Of a DNA stretch of 64,000 bases, positions 7,646-20,262 are shown piece after piece. A program made the translations under genes and the position numbers. Under the pieces are notes generated by a model. It saw only the letters and a list, made by a program, of their open reading frames with translations. It did not search any database and was not told the DNA's origin. Position 1 is the first letter of the stretch. Every line of letters starts with the position of its first letter. Origin of the DNA: Deltaproteobacteria bacterium (GTDB lineage: Bacteria; Myxococcota; Myxococcia; Myxococcales; Anaeromyxobacteraceae). The stretch spans positions 1 through 64,000 of the forward strand of contig JACRMN010000011.1 of the NCBI GenBank assembly GCA_016214955.1. Reading direction: 5' to 3'.

Positions 7646-9487
7646 ATGAACCCCAGAAGAACCGTGCTCGCCCTGCTGCTCCTGTGCCTCGCGCCCGCCG
7701 CTCGCGCCACCGACGCCGCGGTGCCCGAGGCCGTCGCGGCGGCAGCGGTCGCGGCGGTGCCGCCGTCTGCGCCCACCATCGGCCCGCTCCCGACCCCGGC
7801 CTCGAAGGCGACCGCTACTCCGACCTCGACCTCGACCCCTCCTGCCCTGAGCGAGGGCCCGCCTCAGCGGGCCCGAGTCGAAGGGGCGACAGAGAAGCCG
7901 GGAGCGCCGGCGGGCGAGCCGGCGGCGGACGCGGACGATGGCGACGACGAGGAGATCGAGGCGGCGGTGGAGGCCCAGTCGCAGGAGCTGGAGGAGCTGC
8001 GCGCGGCGGAGGAGCAGACGCGGCCGCTCGACGCCACGACTGCCGACGAGCGGGCGGCCCGGGCGGCCGCGGCGCTGGGGCTGGAGTCGCCGCTGCGCCA
8101 CCGGCTGGAGGAGGCGCTCTCGCGCGAGCCGGGCGCCGCCGAGCAGGTGGCCGGCCGCATTCCCGGGCTCCCCGAGATCGACCACGACCTGCGCCGGCTC
8201 CAGGCCGAGTACGACATCCCCATCGACGTCAACGACTCGGTGGTGGCCTACGTCCGCTTCTTCCAGCACCCCAAGGTGCGCAAGCACTTCGTGAAGTGGC
8301 TGGGCCGCGCGCCCCGCTACATCCCCCGCTTCCGCGAGATCCTGCGGGAGGAGGGGTTGCCGGAGGACACGGTCTTCCTGGCCATGATCGAGAGCGGCTT
8401 CGCCAACCTGGCGCAGAGCCGCGCCCGCGCCGTGGGGCCGTGGCAGTTCATCGCCGGCACCGGCAAGCGCATGGGGCTCCGGCAGGACTTCTGGGTGGAC
8501 GAGCGGCGCGACCCGGAGAAGGCGGCCCACGCCGCGGCCCGCTACCTGAAGGAGCTGCACGACCAGTTCGGCGACTGGCGGCTCGCCTGGGCCGGCTACA
8601 ACGCCGGCGGCGGCAAGATCTCGCGGGCGCAGCGCAAGGGACACCAGGACTTCTGGGAGATGGCCAAGGCGCGCCGGGTGCTGAAGCGCGAGACCCAGGG
8701 CTACGTGCCCAAGCTCATGGCCGCGGCCATCGTGGTGAAGCACGCCGAGGCCTTCGGCTTCGCCCGCGAGGAGCTGGAGACCGAGAGCTGGATCCCGTAC
8801 GAGCTGGTGACCGTGCCGCGCGCCACCCTGCTCTCGCACCTGGCCGAGGCCGCCGAGGTGCCGGAGAAGACGCTCCTCGAGCTCAACCCCGAGCTGCGCC
8901 GCACCTGCACCCCGCCGCGGAGCCACGCGCTCAAGGTGCCGCGCGGGCAGGGCGAGGCCTTCGCCCGCAACTGGGAGCGGGTCGCGGAGCAGGCGGGCCA
9001 GCTGGCCTTCGCCCACCACAGGCTGCAGAAGGGCGACACCCTGGCGTCGGTGGCCCAGGCCTACGGCGTGCCGGTGGCCACGGTGCAGCGGATGAACGGC
9101 CTGAAGCCCGGGCGCCGGGTGCGGCCGGGCACGGAGCTGGTGGTGCCGCTCAGCAAGCAGGCGCGCCGCGAGGCGGTGGCGGCGGTGGCCGCCGAGCCGG
9201 AGCCGGCCGAGCGGCCGGCGCGCCGCCCTGCGGTGGCCCGGACCCCCGTGGCCGGCGGCATGGTGCCCCGTGCGCTGGGGATGGAGGCGGCGGCCGGCAA
9301 CCGGGAGACGGTGCGGGTCGGGGCCGGCGATTCGCTCTGGGCCATCGCCCAGCGCTTCGGCGTGGCTCTCGACGAGCTGTGCCGCTGGAACGGGATCCGA
9401 AACCCCCGCCGGCACAGGCTTTTCCCCGGAGACGAGCTGGTGGTCTACTCCCGCGCCTCCGGTCCGGCCGCGAGGCCCCCCGGATAG
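7646..9487 (+). CDS. mltD: Membrane-bound lytic murein transglycosylase D with two LysM domains
   Basis: 613 residues. A signal peptide (MNPRRTVLALLLLCLAPAARA) is followed by a low-complexity Ala/Pro/Thr and acidic linker of about 150 residues. The SLT catalytic domain has 'FLAMIESGFAN' with the catalytic Glu249, then 'ARAVGPWQFIAGTGKRMGL' and 'WAGYNAGGGKI'. Two LysM peptidoglycan-binding domains lie at about residues 456-502 (LQKGDTLASVAQAYGV) and 553-598 (VGAGDSLWAIAQRFGV), separated by a flexible linker. The enzyme cleaves the MurNAc-GlcNAc bond to form 1,6-anhydro ends in the periplasm. There is no lipobox, unlike E. coli MltD. The Thr/Pro-rich stretch at nt 7792-7839 is a degenerate copy of the hexamer repeat seen elsewhere in the window. 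Confidence 0.9.
   Translation: MNPRRTVLALLLLCLAPAARATDAAVPEAVAAAAVAAVPPSAPTIGPLPTPASKATATPTSTSTPPALSEGPPQRARVEGATEKPGAPAGEPAADADDGDDEEIEAAVEAQSQELEELRAAEEQTRPLDATTADERAARAAAALGLESPLRHRLEEALSREPGAAEQVAGRIPGLPEIDHDLRRLQAEYDIPIDVNDSVVAYVRFFQHPKVRKHFVKWLGRAPRYIPRFREILREEGLPEDTVFLAMIESGFANLAQSRARAVGPWQFIAGTGKRMGLRQDFWVDERRDPEKAAHAAARYLKELHDQFGDWRLAWAGYNAGGGKISRAQRKGHQDFWEMAKARRVLKRETQGYVPKLMAAAIVVKHAEAFGFAREELETESWIPYELVTVPRATLLSHLAEAAEVPEKTLLELNPELRRTCTPPRSHALKVPRGQGEAFARNWERVAEQAGQLAFAHHRLQKGDTLASVAQAYGVPVATVQRMNGLKPGRRVRPGTELVVPLSKQARREAVAAVAAEPEPAERPARRPAVARTPVAGGMVPRALGMEAAAGNRETVRVGAGDSLWAIAQRFGVALDELCRWNGIRNPRRHRLFPGDELVVYSRASGPAARPPG
7792..7839. repeat. Degenerate hexamer repeat within mltD
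   Basis: Eight consecutive hexamers related to GACCNC (the complement of GNGGTC), several mutated, encoding a Thr/Pro/Ser/Ala stretch in the linker of the transglycosylase. Confidence 0.5.
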
Positions 9488-9697
9488 CGGAACCCGGGAA
9501 GTACACGTACCGTACTGCGTCGATATTTCAGGGGATCTGCGACAAACTAGGGCTGGACAGTGGACCGCCCTTCCCTTTTCGGGTAAACACGACGCCTTCA
9601 CCCGTTCCGCCGTGCCGCCCTTCCCCCCTCTGAATACCGAAGGGGCCCGGCCCGTCGGAGCAGTGAGGCACCGAACCCCCCTAACAAGGAGCACCGC

Positions 9698-9952
9698 ATG
9701 AAGCGCATCGTCATCGCCCTCTTCGCCGTCGCCTTCGCCACCGTCGCCGCCGCCGATGGCGCCGCCGTCTACGCCGCGAAGTGCAAGGCCTGCCACGGCG
9801 CCGCTGGCGAGGGCACCAAGATGGCCCCCGACGCCATCAAGGGCAAGGACTCCGCCAAGGTCATCGCCGAGGGCAAGGGCAAGATGAAGCCGGTCAAGCT
9901 CGAGGCCGCCGACGCCAAGGCCGTTGCCGACTTCGTGAAGGGCCTGAAGTAA
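9698..9952 (+). CDS. Small monoheme cytochrome c (class I, periplasmic)
   Basis: 84 residues with a clear AAGGAG ribosome-binding site 8 bases before the ATG. A signal peptide (MKRIVIALFAVAFATVAAA) precedes a mature domain of about 65 residues with one heme site, CKACH, near its N-terminus, and 'GEGTKMAP...MKPVKLEAADAKAVADFVKGLK'. The single methionine within 'GKMKPV' is the likely sixth heme ligand. The size and fold resemble cytochrome c6/c551-type electron carriers. It stands alone, with a 210-base leader region before it and a hairpin terminator after it. Lys-rich composition suggests a positively charged docking surface. The electron donor and acceptor cannot be told from context. Confidence 0.88.
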   Translation: MKRIVIALFAVAFATVAAADGAAVYAAKCKACHGAAGEGTKMAPDAIKGKDSAKVIAEGKGKMKPVKLEAADAKAVADFVKGLK

Positions 9953-9977
9953 CCCTTCGCCGGACTGGCATTCCGGG

Positions 9978-10003
9978 GGCCGCGGACCGCGAGGTTCGCG
10001 GCC
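9978..10003. terminator. Hairpin terminator after the small cytochrome gene
   Basis: Perfect 7-bp stem GGCCGCG / CGCGGCC with a 12-base loop, then a pyrimidine-rich tail (TTCGCCTTTCC). It lies between convergent genes and could serve both. Confidence 0.6.
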
Positions 10004-10033
10004 TTCGCCTTTCCGGGGCGGGGGTGAACGCCG

Positions 10034-11316
10034 TCAGGCGAGCGTCCGCGCCGGGTCGATGCGGGTGGCGGCCGCCGCCGGGCCGATGGCCCCCACCACC
10101 GCCGCCAGCACCGCCACGCCCAACCCCACCGCCCACAGCCACGGGGGGAAGTGGACGAAGCTCCCCGGGCGGAAGGGGAAGTCGGGCAAGAGGCGCAGCG
10201 CCGCCCGATCGACCCCGGCCGCGCAGAGCCGCGCCAGCGCCGAGCCCAGCAGCCCGCCGCCCAGCCCCAGCAGCCCGGCCTCGGCCAGCACCAGCGCCCG
10301 CACGTCGCCGCGGGTGGCGCCCACCGCCTGGAGGAGCGCGATCTCGCGGGCCCGGGCCCGCACGCTGGCGAGCAGCGACTGGGCGATGGCCAGGCCGGCC
10401 ACCGCCAGCATGAGGAGCGCCAGGAAGGAGAGGGCCAGCGTGGCCACCCCCACCGCGGCGCCGGCCCGCTCGGCCAGCGCCCGGTCGGCGTCGTCCACGG
10501 CGAAGCCGCTGCGGCGCACCGCGGCCGCCACCGACGGCACCTCCTCGGCCGAGGCCGCCTGGAGCGTCACCGCGCTGTACCCCTGGTCGGCCTTGCCGTA
10601 CTCGCGGTGGAGGCGGCGCACCACGTCGAGGGGCAGCGCCAGCATGTGCACCGGAACCCTGTCGGAGAGGCCGGAGAGCTTGAGCCGCGCGTCGTAGACC
10701 CGGTCCTCGGTCTTCAGCGGGACGATGGAGAAGCCCACCTTCACCGGCAGCTCCAGGCCCACCAGCGCCGCGCCGGTGGGCAGGCGGCGCACGTTCCACG
10801 CCGGGGCGATGGTCTTGTTGTAGAGCTCGAGGAGGCGCGAGGAGAGCACCACCGGGATGGCGCCCTCCGGGCCCGGGTCGGCGAAGGCGGCGCCGGGGGC
10901 GAGGGCGCCGGCCAGGAGCCCCGGCTCCACGCCCACCGCCGGGATCTGGAGCACGAAGCCGGGCGGGTAGTTGAGCGCCAGCCCCTCGGGCCCGCGGGTG
11001 GCGGCCAGGGGCACCCGCAGGTTCATGCGCGGCCAGGCGGCGGTCACCCCCGGCAGCGCCGCCAGGCGCCGCACCGCCGCGTCGTCGAGCTGGCCGCCGC
11101 CGAGGAGCGGGCCGAGCGAGACCGACGACGGCACCACCTCCACCAGCCGCGCCTCGCTGGGGAAGAGCTGGCGCACCGCCTGGCCCACCCCCATCCCCAG
11201 CGCCAGGAAGAGGCAAAGCGCCGTGGCCCCCACCGCCACCGCCGCGCCGTTGAGCAGCGCGCCGCGCCCGTCGGCCCGCAGGTTCCGCGCCGCCAGCGTC
11301 AGGAGGGCGCTCGCTC

Positions 11317-11320
<4 letters not shown>
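10034..11320 (-). CDS. ABC exporter permease, MacB/FtsX type
   Basis: 428 residues from a GTG at 11320. One N-terminal membrane helix (GALLNGAAVAVGATALCLFLAL) precedes a periplasmic domain of about 230 residues, then three C-terminal helices in an FtsX-type domain with 'ARAREIALLQAVGATRGDVRALVLAEA', the coupling-helix motif of this class. This is the MacB-like (type VII) topology: such proteins use ATP hydrolysis for mechanotransmission across the inner membrane, extruding lipoproteins, peptides or drugs from the periplasm. The GTG overlaps the ATPase stop by 4 bases (GTGA). It is the last of a three-gene operon with the ATPase and a lipoprotein. The cargo is unknown. Confidence 0.85.
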
Positions 11321-11978
<658 letters not shown>

Positions 11979-11982
<4 letters not shown>

Positions 11983-13553
11983 CTCACGCCCCCCTCGATC
12001 GCGAGGTCGACGCGGGCCGCGCCCGGCAGGAGCTCCAGCCGCAGCGACACGGCGGTGAGGTGCGAGGCCGGCTCCAGGAACCGCTCCACCAGCGCCCGCA
12101 TCACGAAGCCGTCGGGGCCGGTGCCGAAGGAGGAGCCCGGCAGCGCCCGGAAGCCCGCCACCAGCCGGCCGACGTCGAGAACGCCGGCCGCCTCGCCGCC
12201 CTCCAGGGCGGCCCGCGAGGTGGGCGTGGGCGCGGCGAAGCGGGCGCCCGCGGCCTGCAGCGCCTCGAGCCGGCCCGGCCCGCCGGCCAGGTAGAGGTGA
12301 TCGCCGGCGAGACGCCAGGCGAGCCGCCCGCCGCCCACCGGCGCCGACCAGCCGTCGGGCCCCTCGGCGACGGGCGCGATCCCCAGCGCCGGCAGGGCGC
12401 GCGCCAGCTTCGAGAGCCCGGACCGCAGGCCGGCGGCGTCGGCCACCCGCCAGCGCAGGCCGGGGTGGAGCAGGCGGAAGGGATCGCGGGCTGCGGCGGC
12501 GCCGCTCCTGGCCACTGCCGGCAGGTCGAGGGCGGGCGGCAGCCAGAGGCCGGCGGCCGCGCCGGGAGCCAGGTGGGCGGCGAGGTCGCGGACCGGGTCG
12601 AGGCCGGCGCCGGCCAGCGCCGCCGCCTCGGCCGGGTAGAGGTAGCCGAGCCGCCGCGCCAGGGCCGCCGGGCTGCCGCCCAGCCGGCCGGCGGCGAACA
12701 TCCCCTCCGGCAGCCGCGCCAGCTCCTCCTTGCCCGCCGCCAGCCCCGCCTCGCCGCCCAGCACCTCGCGCCACACCTCGGCCCGCTCCGGCGGCAGGAG
12801 GACCAGGAGCCGCAGCATCGCCCCCGACGCGGTGCCGCGCAGCGCCAGGCCGACGCCGTCGCGGAGCAGCGCCGGGACCTCGTGTCCCCCGCTGCGCGCG
12901 TAGAGGAGCGCGCCGGGCCTGTCGCCCGCCGCGGCGCGGATCGCCTGGAAGGCCGGGCTGGCGGAGAGCGCGTCGGCCTCGGCGCGCCCCGCGGCCTCGG
13001 CCACGTGCTCCGGGGCGGCGGGCCCGGAGGCGAGCAGCAGGTTGCCGCGGGCGGCGGCGTAGGCGAGCGCCGCCGGGCCGCCCGGCTGCCGGAGGACCAC
13101 CACCGCGCCGCGCTCCTCCCGCTCGGTGGCGCCCAGGCGATCCCGCGCCAGGCGGGCGAGCAGCGCCTCGGCCGCCGCGCGGTCGGCGAGCGGCAGGGCG
13201 AGGAGCACCCCGCCCTGGGGGTGGTAGAGCAGCGAGGCGCCGGCGGCGCGCCCCGGGTCCAGGCCCACGCCGCGCAGCCCCTCGGGATCGAGCGGGTCGA
13301 AGCCGAGCTGGGCCTTCACCGCCGCCACCTGCTCGCCGAGGCCGCTGGCCGCCGGCACCGAGAGCGCCGCCCGGACGAGGAGCCCGAGGTCGGTGGCCGA
13401 GTCGCCCAGCCGGGGCAGCAGCAGCGCGAAGGTGCCTGTGGCGGGGAGGAGGCGCTCGGGCGGGGCCGGGGACTCGCCGCACCTGCCGCAGCCGAGCAGG
13501 AGCCCGAGCACGGCGGCGACGGCCAGGGGCGGGCGCGGGCGGCGCGGGCGCAT
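11979..13553 (-). CDS. Large lipoprotein, DUF3352-like, first gene of the ABC operon
   Basis: 524 residues from the ATG at 13553. The N-terminus ends in the lipobox LLGC (LAVAAVLGLLLGCGRCGES), so it should be a lipoprotein. The mature part is Ala/Gly/Leu-rich with repeated patterns such as 'LLPATGTFALLLPRLGD', 'ALLYARSGG', 'LPEGMFAAGRLGG' and 'VLDVGRLVAGF'; these resemble DUF3352-type proteins, though I am not certain of the family. Translational coupling to the ATPase and permease suggests it is the partner or substrate of the exporter. It is divergent from trmB across 18 bases, so the promoters of the two units must overlap each other or the coding sequences. Confidence 0.6.
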
Positions 13554-13571
13554 GAGCGGAAGAGACTTATC

Positions 13572-14198
13572 ATGGTAAGGACTGCGCCCGTGATCCTGAG
13601 CTTCGCCGACGACGCCCCCCTCGCCGCCGACCTCCGCCCCGACTGGCGGGCCCTGCTCGGGGCGCGCGCCGGGGAGCTGGAGCTGGAGATCGGCTCCGGC
13701 CACGGCGGCTACGCCCTGGCCTTCGCCCGCGCCCACCCGCAGCGGGCGCTGGTGGCCGTCGAGCAGCGGCGCAAGTTCGCCGCCGACCTGGAGGCCCGCG
13801 CCCGGGCCAGGGGCCACGACAACCTGGTGGTCATCTGCGCCGACGGGCGGCTCCTGGCCCCGCGCCTCTTCGCCGCCGGGTCGCTGGCGGCGGTGCACGT
13901 CCACTTCCCCGACCCCTGGTGGAAGCGGCGCCACCACCACCGCCGGCTGGTGGACGACGGCATGAGCCAGCTGCTCTTCGGCCTCCTGCGCCCCGGCGGG
14001 CTGCTCGACTTCCGCACCGACGTCGAGGCCTACGCCGCCGAGGCGGCCCCGCGCCTCGAGGCGGTGGGCTTCGCCAACGGGGCCGGCGCCGGCCGCTACG
14101 CCGAGCGGCCCGAGGGGGAGATCCCCTCCACCCGCGAGAAGCGCTACCTGGCGACCGGGCAGCCGGTCTGGCGGCTGCGGCTCCGCCGCCCGGGGTGA
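13572..14198 (+). CDS. trmB: tRNA (guanine-N7-)-methyltransferase
   Basis: 208 residues from the ATG at 13572. The Rossmann-fold SAM site is 'LELEIGSGHGGYALAFA', and the family signature 'VHFPDPWWKRRHHHRR' matches the DPWPKKRHxKRR motif of TrmB. The C-terminal 'YAERPEGEIPSTREKRYLATG' corresponds to the conserved 'xPxTxxExK' region that contacts tRNA. The enzyme makes m7G46 in tRNA variable loops. No good ribosome-binding site precedes the ATG. alaS follows 94 bases downstream with its own promoter candidate. Confidence 0.92.
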   Translation: MVRTAPVILSFADDAPLAADLRPDWRALLGARAGELELEIGSGHGGYALAFARAHPQRALVAVEQRRKFAADLEARARARGHDNLVVICADGRLLAPRLFAAGSLAAVHVHFPDPWWKRRHHHRRLVDDGMSQLLFGLLRPGGLLDFRTDVEAYAAEAAPRLEAVGFANGAGAGRYAERPEGEIPSTREKRYLATGQPVWRLRLRRPG

Positions 14199-14221
14199 GG
14201 GAGGCCCCGGGCCCGCCCGGG

Positions 14222-14250
14222 TGGACCTCGGCCGGGGCCGGTGTTATCAC
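14222..14250 (+). promoter_or_regulatory. Probable sigma70 promoter of alaS
   Basis: TGGACC (14222-14227), a 17-base spacer and TATCAC (14245-14250). The predicted start, near 14257, leaves a leader of about 36 bases containing AAGGA ahead of the alaS ATG. Confidence 0.4.
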
Positions 14251-14292
14251 CCATGACCCGCTCGGTTTCCGCGAGCCCCAAGGAAATCCCGC

Positions 14293-16962
<2,670 letters not shown>

Positions 16963-17057
16963 CCGGCATCGCCGATCCGGCAAGGCGCCGAAGCGCGGAA
17001 GCGGCCGCTCGTCAAGAGGGGCGGCCCCCGGCGGCGCGCAGATCCGGCCGGCGGGGT

Positions 17058-17087
17058 TTGACCGCGGCGCGCGGGCGGCCCTACCAT
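17058..17087 (+). promoter_or_regulatory. Probable promoter for the gene at 17151
   Basis: TTGACC (17058-17063), an 18-base spacer and TACCAT (17082-17087), one of the best sigma70-like matches in the window. Confidence 0.4.
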
Positions 17088-17150
17088 TCCCGCGAAAGGG
17101 ACAAGGCCACGGCGCGCGCGACGCAGACTCGGGATCTCCCGAACCCGGCG

Positions 17151-17486
17151 GTGATCGACCTCGCCGCGGCGCGCGGCGATCGCCGGCTGCGCGACGCCCA
17201 GTCCCGGCTCCGCACCATGGTGGACGGCAACCGGCGCGCCCTCTCGCGACTCTTCCAGAGCGGCCTCATCTTCACGCGCCAGGGAGCTCGGCTGGGGCGC
17301 GAGCTCCTGCTGGCCCACCAGCACCTGGTGCGGGTGGGCGACCTGGTGGCGCGGCTCGGCGAGGCGGCCGGGCGCTCCGGCCGCGACGGCGAGGCCGACG
17401 CGCTCTTCGGGCAGGTGCAGCTCCTGCTGGCGCGCACCGCCGAGCTCTCGGCCCGCTCCGACGGGCTCCTGGCGCGCGAGCGGTAG
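17151..17486 (+). CDS. Small helical protein of unknown function
   Basis: About 111 residues if translation starts at the GTG at 17151 (VIDLAAARGDRRLRDAQSRL); an internal ATG at 17217 would give 89 residues. The sequence is almost entirely charged and Leu/Ala-rich, with heptad-like spacing ('RRALSRLFQSGLIFTRQGARLGRELLLAHQHLVRVGDLVARLGEAAG'-type amphipathic helices, not quoted in full), suggesting a coiled-coil or helical bundle. No signal peptide or membrane helix. A good promoter candidate lies 64 bases upstream and a strong hairpin terminator follows, which supports a real transcription unit. I do not recognise the family. Confidence 0.6.
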   Translation: MIDLAAARGDRRLRDAQSRLRTMVDGNRRALSRLFQSGLIFTRQGARLGRELLLAHQHLVRVGDLVARLGEAAGRSGRDGEADALFGQVQLLLARTAELSARSDGLLARER

Positions 17487-17503
17487 CCGGTGCCGGAAGC
17501 GAG

Positions 17504-17534
17504 AGGGCCCGCCCCCGGCGAGGGAGCGGGCCCT
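17504..17534. terminator. Bidirectional hairpin terminator
   Basis: Perfect 9-bp stem AGGGCCCGC / GCGGGCCCT with a 13-base loop, between the convergent genes ending at 17486 and 17558. Confidence 0.7.
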
Positions 17535-17557
17535 TCGTGCGTCCGGGAGCGGCGCGG

Positions 17558-18175
17558 CTACAGCTGGACGCCGAGCCGCAGCGAGGCGCCGAAGTTGGAG
17601 CCGCCCAGCTTGTAGGTGACCGGGGTGCCGCCGGCGGTGGGGACGTAGGTGATGTTCTTGGTGGTCATGTCCCAGCGGGCGAAGGCCCAGACGCCGACGA
17701 CGAACTTCACGCCCGAGCCGAAGGCGTAGGAGAGGCCGGGGCGCAGGCCCAGGTAGTAGAGCCAGGCCTCCTTGGAGGAGAGCTGCGAGACCGACGGGTC
17801 CTTGAGGAAGTCGGCGAAGCGGTGGCCGCCCAGCTCGGCCAGCGCCTCGAGCTTGAGGCCGAAGAGGTCGAAGCCCATGCCGCCCAGCGCGCCGAGGGTG
17901 AGGGTCGAGGCGCCGCCGCTGCCCTGCTTGCCGGTCTCGAGGAGCGCGCCGACCTCGAAGGTGCCGAGCTTGAGGATGCCGTCCAGGCCGAAGTGGGTGT
18001 TGGCGCCCTTCAAGAGCTGCTTGTCGGAGAGGTTGAGGTTGCTGACGCCGCTCTTCAGCCCCATGGCGTCGTACTTGTCGAAGCCGCCGTAGAGCTCGAG
18101 GTTGAAGGAGAGGATGTCGGCCCGGGAGGCGACGGGGAGGGCGAGGAGGGCACAGAGGGTCAGGCGGCGGAGCAT
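17558..18175 (-). CDS. Predicted outer-membrane beta-barrel protein
   Basis: 205 residues from the ATG at 18175, with GAGGTG upstream. A signal peptide (MLRRLTLCALLALPVASRA) is followed by alternating amphipathic strands: 'ILSFNLELYGGFDKYD', 'HFGLDGILKLGTFEVGALLETG', 'TLTLGALGGMGFDLFGLKLEALAELGG', 'GLRPGLSYAFGSGVKFVVGVWAFARWDM' and a final 'FGASLRLGVQL' strand. The pattern fits a small barrel of about eight to ten strands. The C-terminal residue is Leu rather than the more usual Phe or Trp. Function unknown. Transcribed alone and convergent with the small helical protein. Confidence 0.65.
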   Translation of the reverse strand: MLRRLTLCALLALPVASRADILSFNLELYGGFDKYDAMGLKSGVSNLNLSDKQLLKGANTHFGLDGILKLGTFEVGALLETGKQGSGGASTLTLGALGGMGFDLFGLKLEALAELGGHRFADFLKDPSVSQLSSKEAWLYYLGLRPGLSYAFGSGVKFVVGVWAFARWDMTTKNITYVPTAGGTPVTYKLGGSNFGASLRLGVQL

Positions 18176-18300
18176 GGGCACCTCGGGGGGATGAAGGTGC
18201 CCATTTCGTAGCACGCGCCCGGCGGCGCGGAAAACTTCCGGCGTGCGTGGATGTGGGCGCCCGGCCCACCGGGCGGGGCGGCCGTGCGAAGATGCGGCCC

Positions 18301-18978
18301 ATGCCCCAGGTCCGCCCGCGAGGCCCGGCCGCACCGCTCCTGCTCCTCCTGCTGGCCTGCGCCGCGCCGGTCGCGGCGCCGACGCGCGACCCGCTGGCGT
18401 CGCTGGCGGGAGCGCCCCCGGCCGCCGGCAGCGACGAGGCCAAGGCCGACCTGGCCATCGTGCTCTGGGAGCAGCGCACCCGCACCGCCGACGACGTGCG
18501 CCGCGCCCGGGAGGGCGTGGAGCTGGGGCTGGCCTCCTTCGCCGAGGCGCTGGGGCCGGGCTTCGATCCGGCGCGCCACCCGCGCACCGAGGCGCTGCTG
18601 CGGGCGGTGGGCGAGGAGTGCCGCAGGGCCACCGGCGGGCTGAAGCGGGAGCACCTGCGCCCCCGCCCCTTCGCCGCCGACGGCCGGGTGCAGCCGGCCA
18701 TCGCCAGGGAGGAGAGCCCGAGCTTCCCCAGCGGTCACGCCGCCCGCGGCGTGGTCTTCGCCCGGGTGCTGGCGGAGCTGGCGCCGGCGCGGGCCGAGGC
18801 GCTGCGGCTCCGCGGGCTGGGCGTGGGGTACGACCGGGTCATCGGCGGGGTGCACTGGCCCAGCGACGTCGAGGCCTCGCAGCGGCTGGCGCCGGCGCTC
18901 GCCGACAGGCTGCTCGCCGACCCGGCCTGGCGCGCCCGCATCGAGGAGGTTCGCGCCGCGGAGTGGGCCGGGCGCTGA
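18301..18978 (+). CDS. PAP2-type (class A-like) acid phosphatase lipoprotein
   Basis: 225 residues from the ATG at 18301; MRPMPQ at 18292 is an alternative start. The leader ends in LLAC, giving a likely lipidated Cys20. The three phosphatase motifs are intact: K115-x6-R122-P123 (KREHLRPRP), P143-S-G-H146 (SFPSGHA), and R179-x5-H185-x3-D189 (YDRVIGGVHWPSD), with Asp in place of the usual Ser before Arg179. His146 and His185 are the expected nucleophile and acid residues. It is a periplasmic or outer-membrane-attached non-specific acid phosphatase or related PAP2 enzyme. Transcribed divergently from the barrel protein. Confidence 0.83.
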   Translation: MPQVRPRGPAAPLLLLLLACAAPVAAPTRDPLASLAGAPPAAGSDEAKADLAIVLWEQRTRTADDVRRAREGVELGLASFAEALGPGFDPARHPRTEALLRAVGEECRRATGGLKREHLRPRPFAADGRVQPAIAREESPSFPSGHAARGVVFARVLAELAPARAEALRLRGLGVGYDRVIGGVHWPSDVEASQRLAPALADRLLADPAWRARIEEVRAAEWAGR

Positions 18979-19097
18979 GGCACGGGGTGGCGGGCTGCCT
19001 GCCGGGCGCATCCGCGGTGTATGGTGGCCGCTCCCCATCCCGGCTGCCCGTGCCGTGGTTCCGGCGCGCGGCGGCCCGACCGCGGAGCCGTTCGACG

Positions 19098-19988
19098 ATG
19101 CCCCTCGACCCCGACCTGCAGGAGCGGCTGCGGCGCGTCCTCTCCTCCCTGGAGGTGATGCTCCCGCGCCCGGTGGATCCCATCGACTGGAGCCGGTGCC
19201 ACGCCGCCAGCTTCCGCCGCCACGCGCTGGCCGGCGTGCTGGAGCCGGTGCCGGCCCTCGACGGCCTGGCCCTCGCCGACCTGCACGGCATCGAGGAGCA
19301 GAAGAGGGTGGTGGAGGAGAACACCCGCCAGTTCGTGGCCGGGTACCCCGCCAACAACGTGCTGCTCTGGGGCACGCGCGGCACCGGCAAGTCGTCGCTG
19401 GTGCGGGCGCTCCTCGGCACCTACGCCGGCGAGGGGCTGCGCATCATCCAGGTGGACAAGGACGACCTGGTCCACCTGCCCGCCATCGTGGACGCGGTGC
19501 GCCGCCAGCCCTACCGCTTCGTGCTCTTCTCGGACGACGTCTCCTTCGAGGTGGGCGAGTCGAGCTACAAGATGCTGAAGAGCGCCCTCGACGGCTCGGT
19601 CTACGCGCCGCCCGACAACGTGCTCATCTACGTCACCTCCAACAGGCGCCACATGCTCCCCGAGTTCGAGACCGACAACCTCGGGGCGCTCATCCACCGC
19701 GGCGAGATCCACCACGGCGAGGCGGCGGAAGAGAAGATCTCGCTCTCGGGCCGCTTCGGCATCTGGGTGGCCTTCCACGCCTTCTCGCGGGAGCAGTACC
19801 TGGCGGTGGCGCGGCAGTGGGCCGAGAAGCTCTGGGAGCGGCGCGGCCTGCCGCCCGCCTGGAGCAAGGAGGCCGAGGAGGCCGCCACCGCCTGGTCCCT
19901 GGCCAAGGGCGACCAGAGCGGGCGCATCGCCTACCAGTTCGCCAGCCACTGGGTGGGCCGCGCGCTCCTCCGCGCGCAGGGCGGGTAG
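19098..19988 (+). CDS. DUF815-family AAA+ ATPase
   Basis: 296 residues. Walker A is GTRGTGKSS (residues 92-100), followed by 'VDKDDLVHLPAIVDAVR', 'FVLFSDDVSFEVGESSYKML' (Walker B region, SDD), 'KSALDGSVYAPPDNVLIYVTSNRRHMLPE' (sensor 1 Asn) and 'SLSGRFGIWVAFHAFSREQYL'. This order is characteristic of the DUF815 family, single-domain ATPases whose function has not been established. The N-terminal 60 residues are helical. Neither neighbour suggests a partner. Its start has no strong ribosome-binding site; the open frame continues upstream but homology begins at MPLDP. Confidence 0.88.
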   Translation: MPLDPDLQERLRRVLSSLEVMLPRPVDPIDWSRCHAASFRRHALAGVLEPVPALDGLALADLHGIEEQKRVVEENTRQFVAGYPANNVLLWGTRGTGKSSLVRALLGTYAGEGLRIIQVDKDDLVHLPAIVDAVRRQPYRFVLFSDDVSFEVGESSYKMLKSALDGSVYAPPDNVLIYVTSNRRHMLPEFETDNLGALIHRGEIHHGEAAEEKISLSGRFGIWVAFHAFSREQYLAVARQWAEKLWERRGLPPAWSKEAEEAATAWSLAKGDQSGRIAYQFASHWVGRALLRAQGG

Positions 19989-20262
19989 GCCGCCGGCGCC
20001 GCGCCGCTTCCTCGAAGTCAAGGGATGGCCCGTCGCAGGGCCCCCGGGGTGGGTCGACCTGCGCGGGGTGGCGCGGCGTGCCTGGCCTGCGCGCACCGGT
20101 TCACCATTCGTGGGGAGCCCTCTGGGTGCTCCCAGGGTCGAGGTGTTGGCGCGCGCCGCGTTGCGTGCTACTCCGCACCGCGTTCCGCTCGAGATGCGTC
20201 CCCACCAACTTTCCACCCGCCGCCACCGACCGCCACCGGCGGCCGGAGCGCTGGAGGAGTGC

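Noticed and set aside
9488-9697. A small RNA or gene in the leader of the small cytochrome c gene
   Set aside because: The region is less GC-rich and surely holds a promoter, but I found no convincing hairpin-terminated RNA or open frame.
4076-9796. A minus-strand open frame of about 1900 codons
   Set aside because: Only its last 264 codons (the zip transporter) show real protein features. The rest is low-complexity shadow sequence of dus, the cytochrome and mltD, typical of GC-rich DNA with few stop codons.
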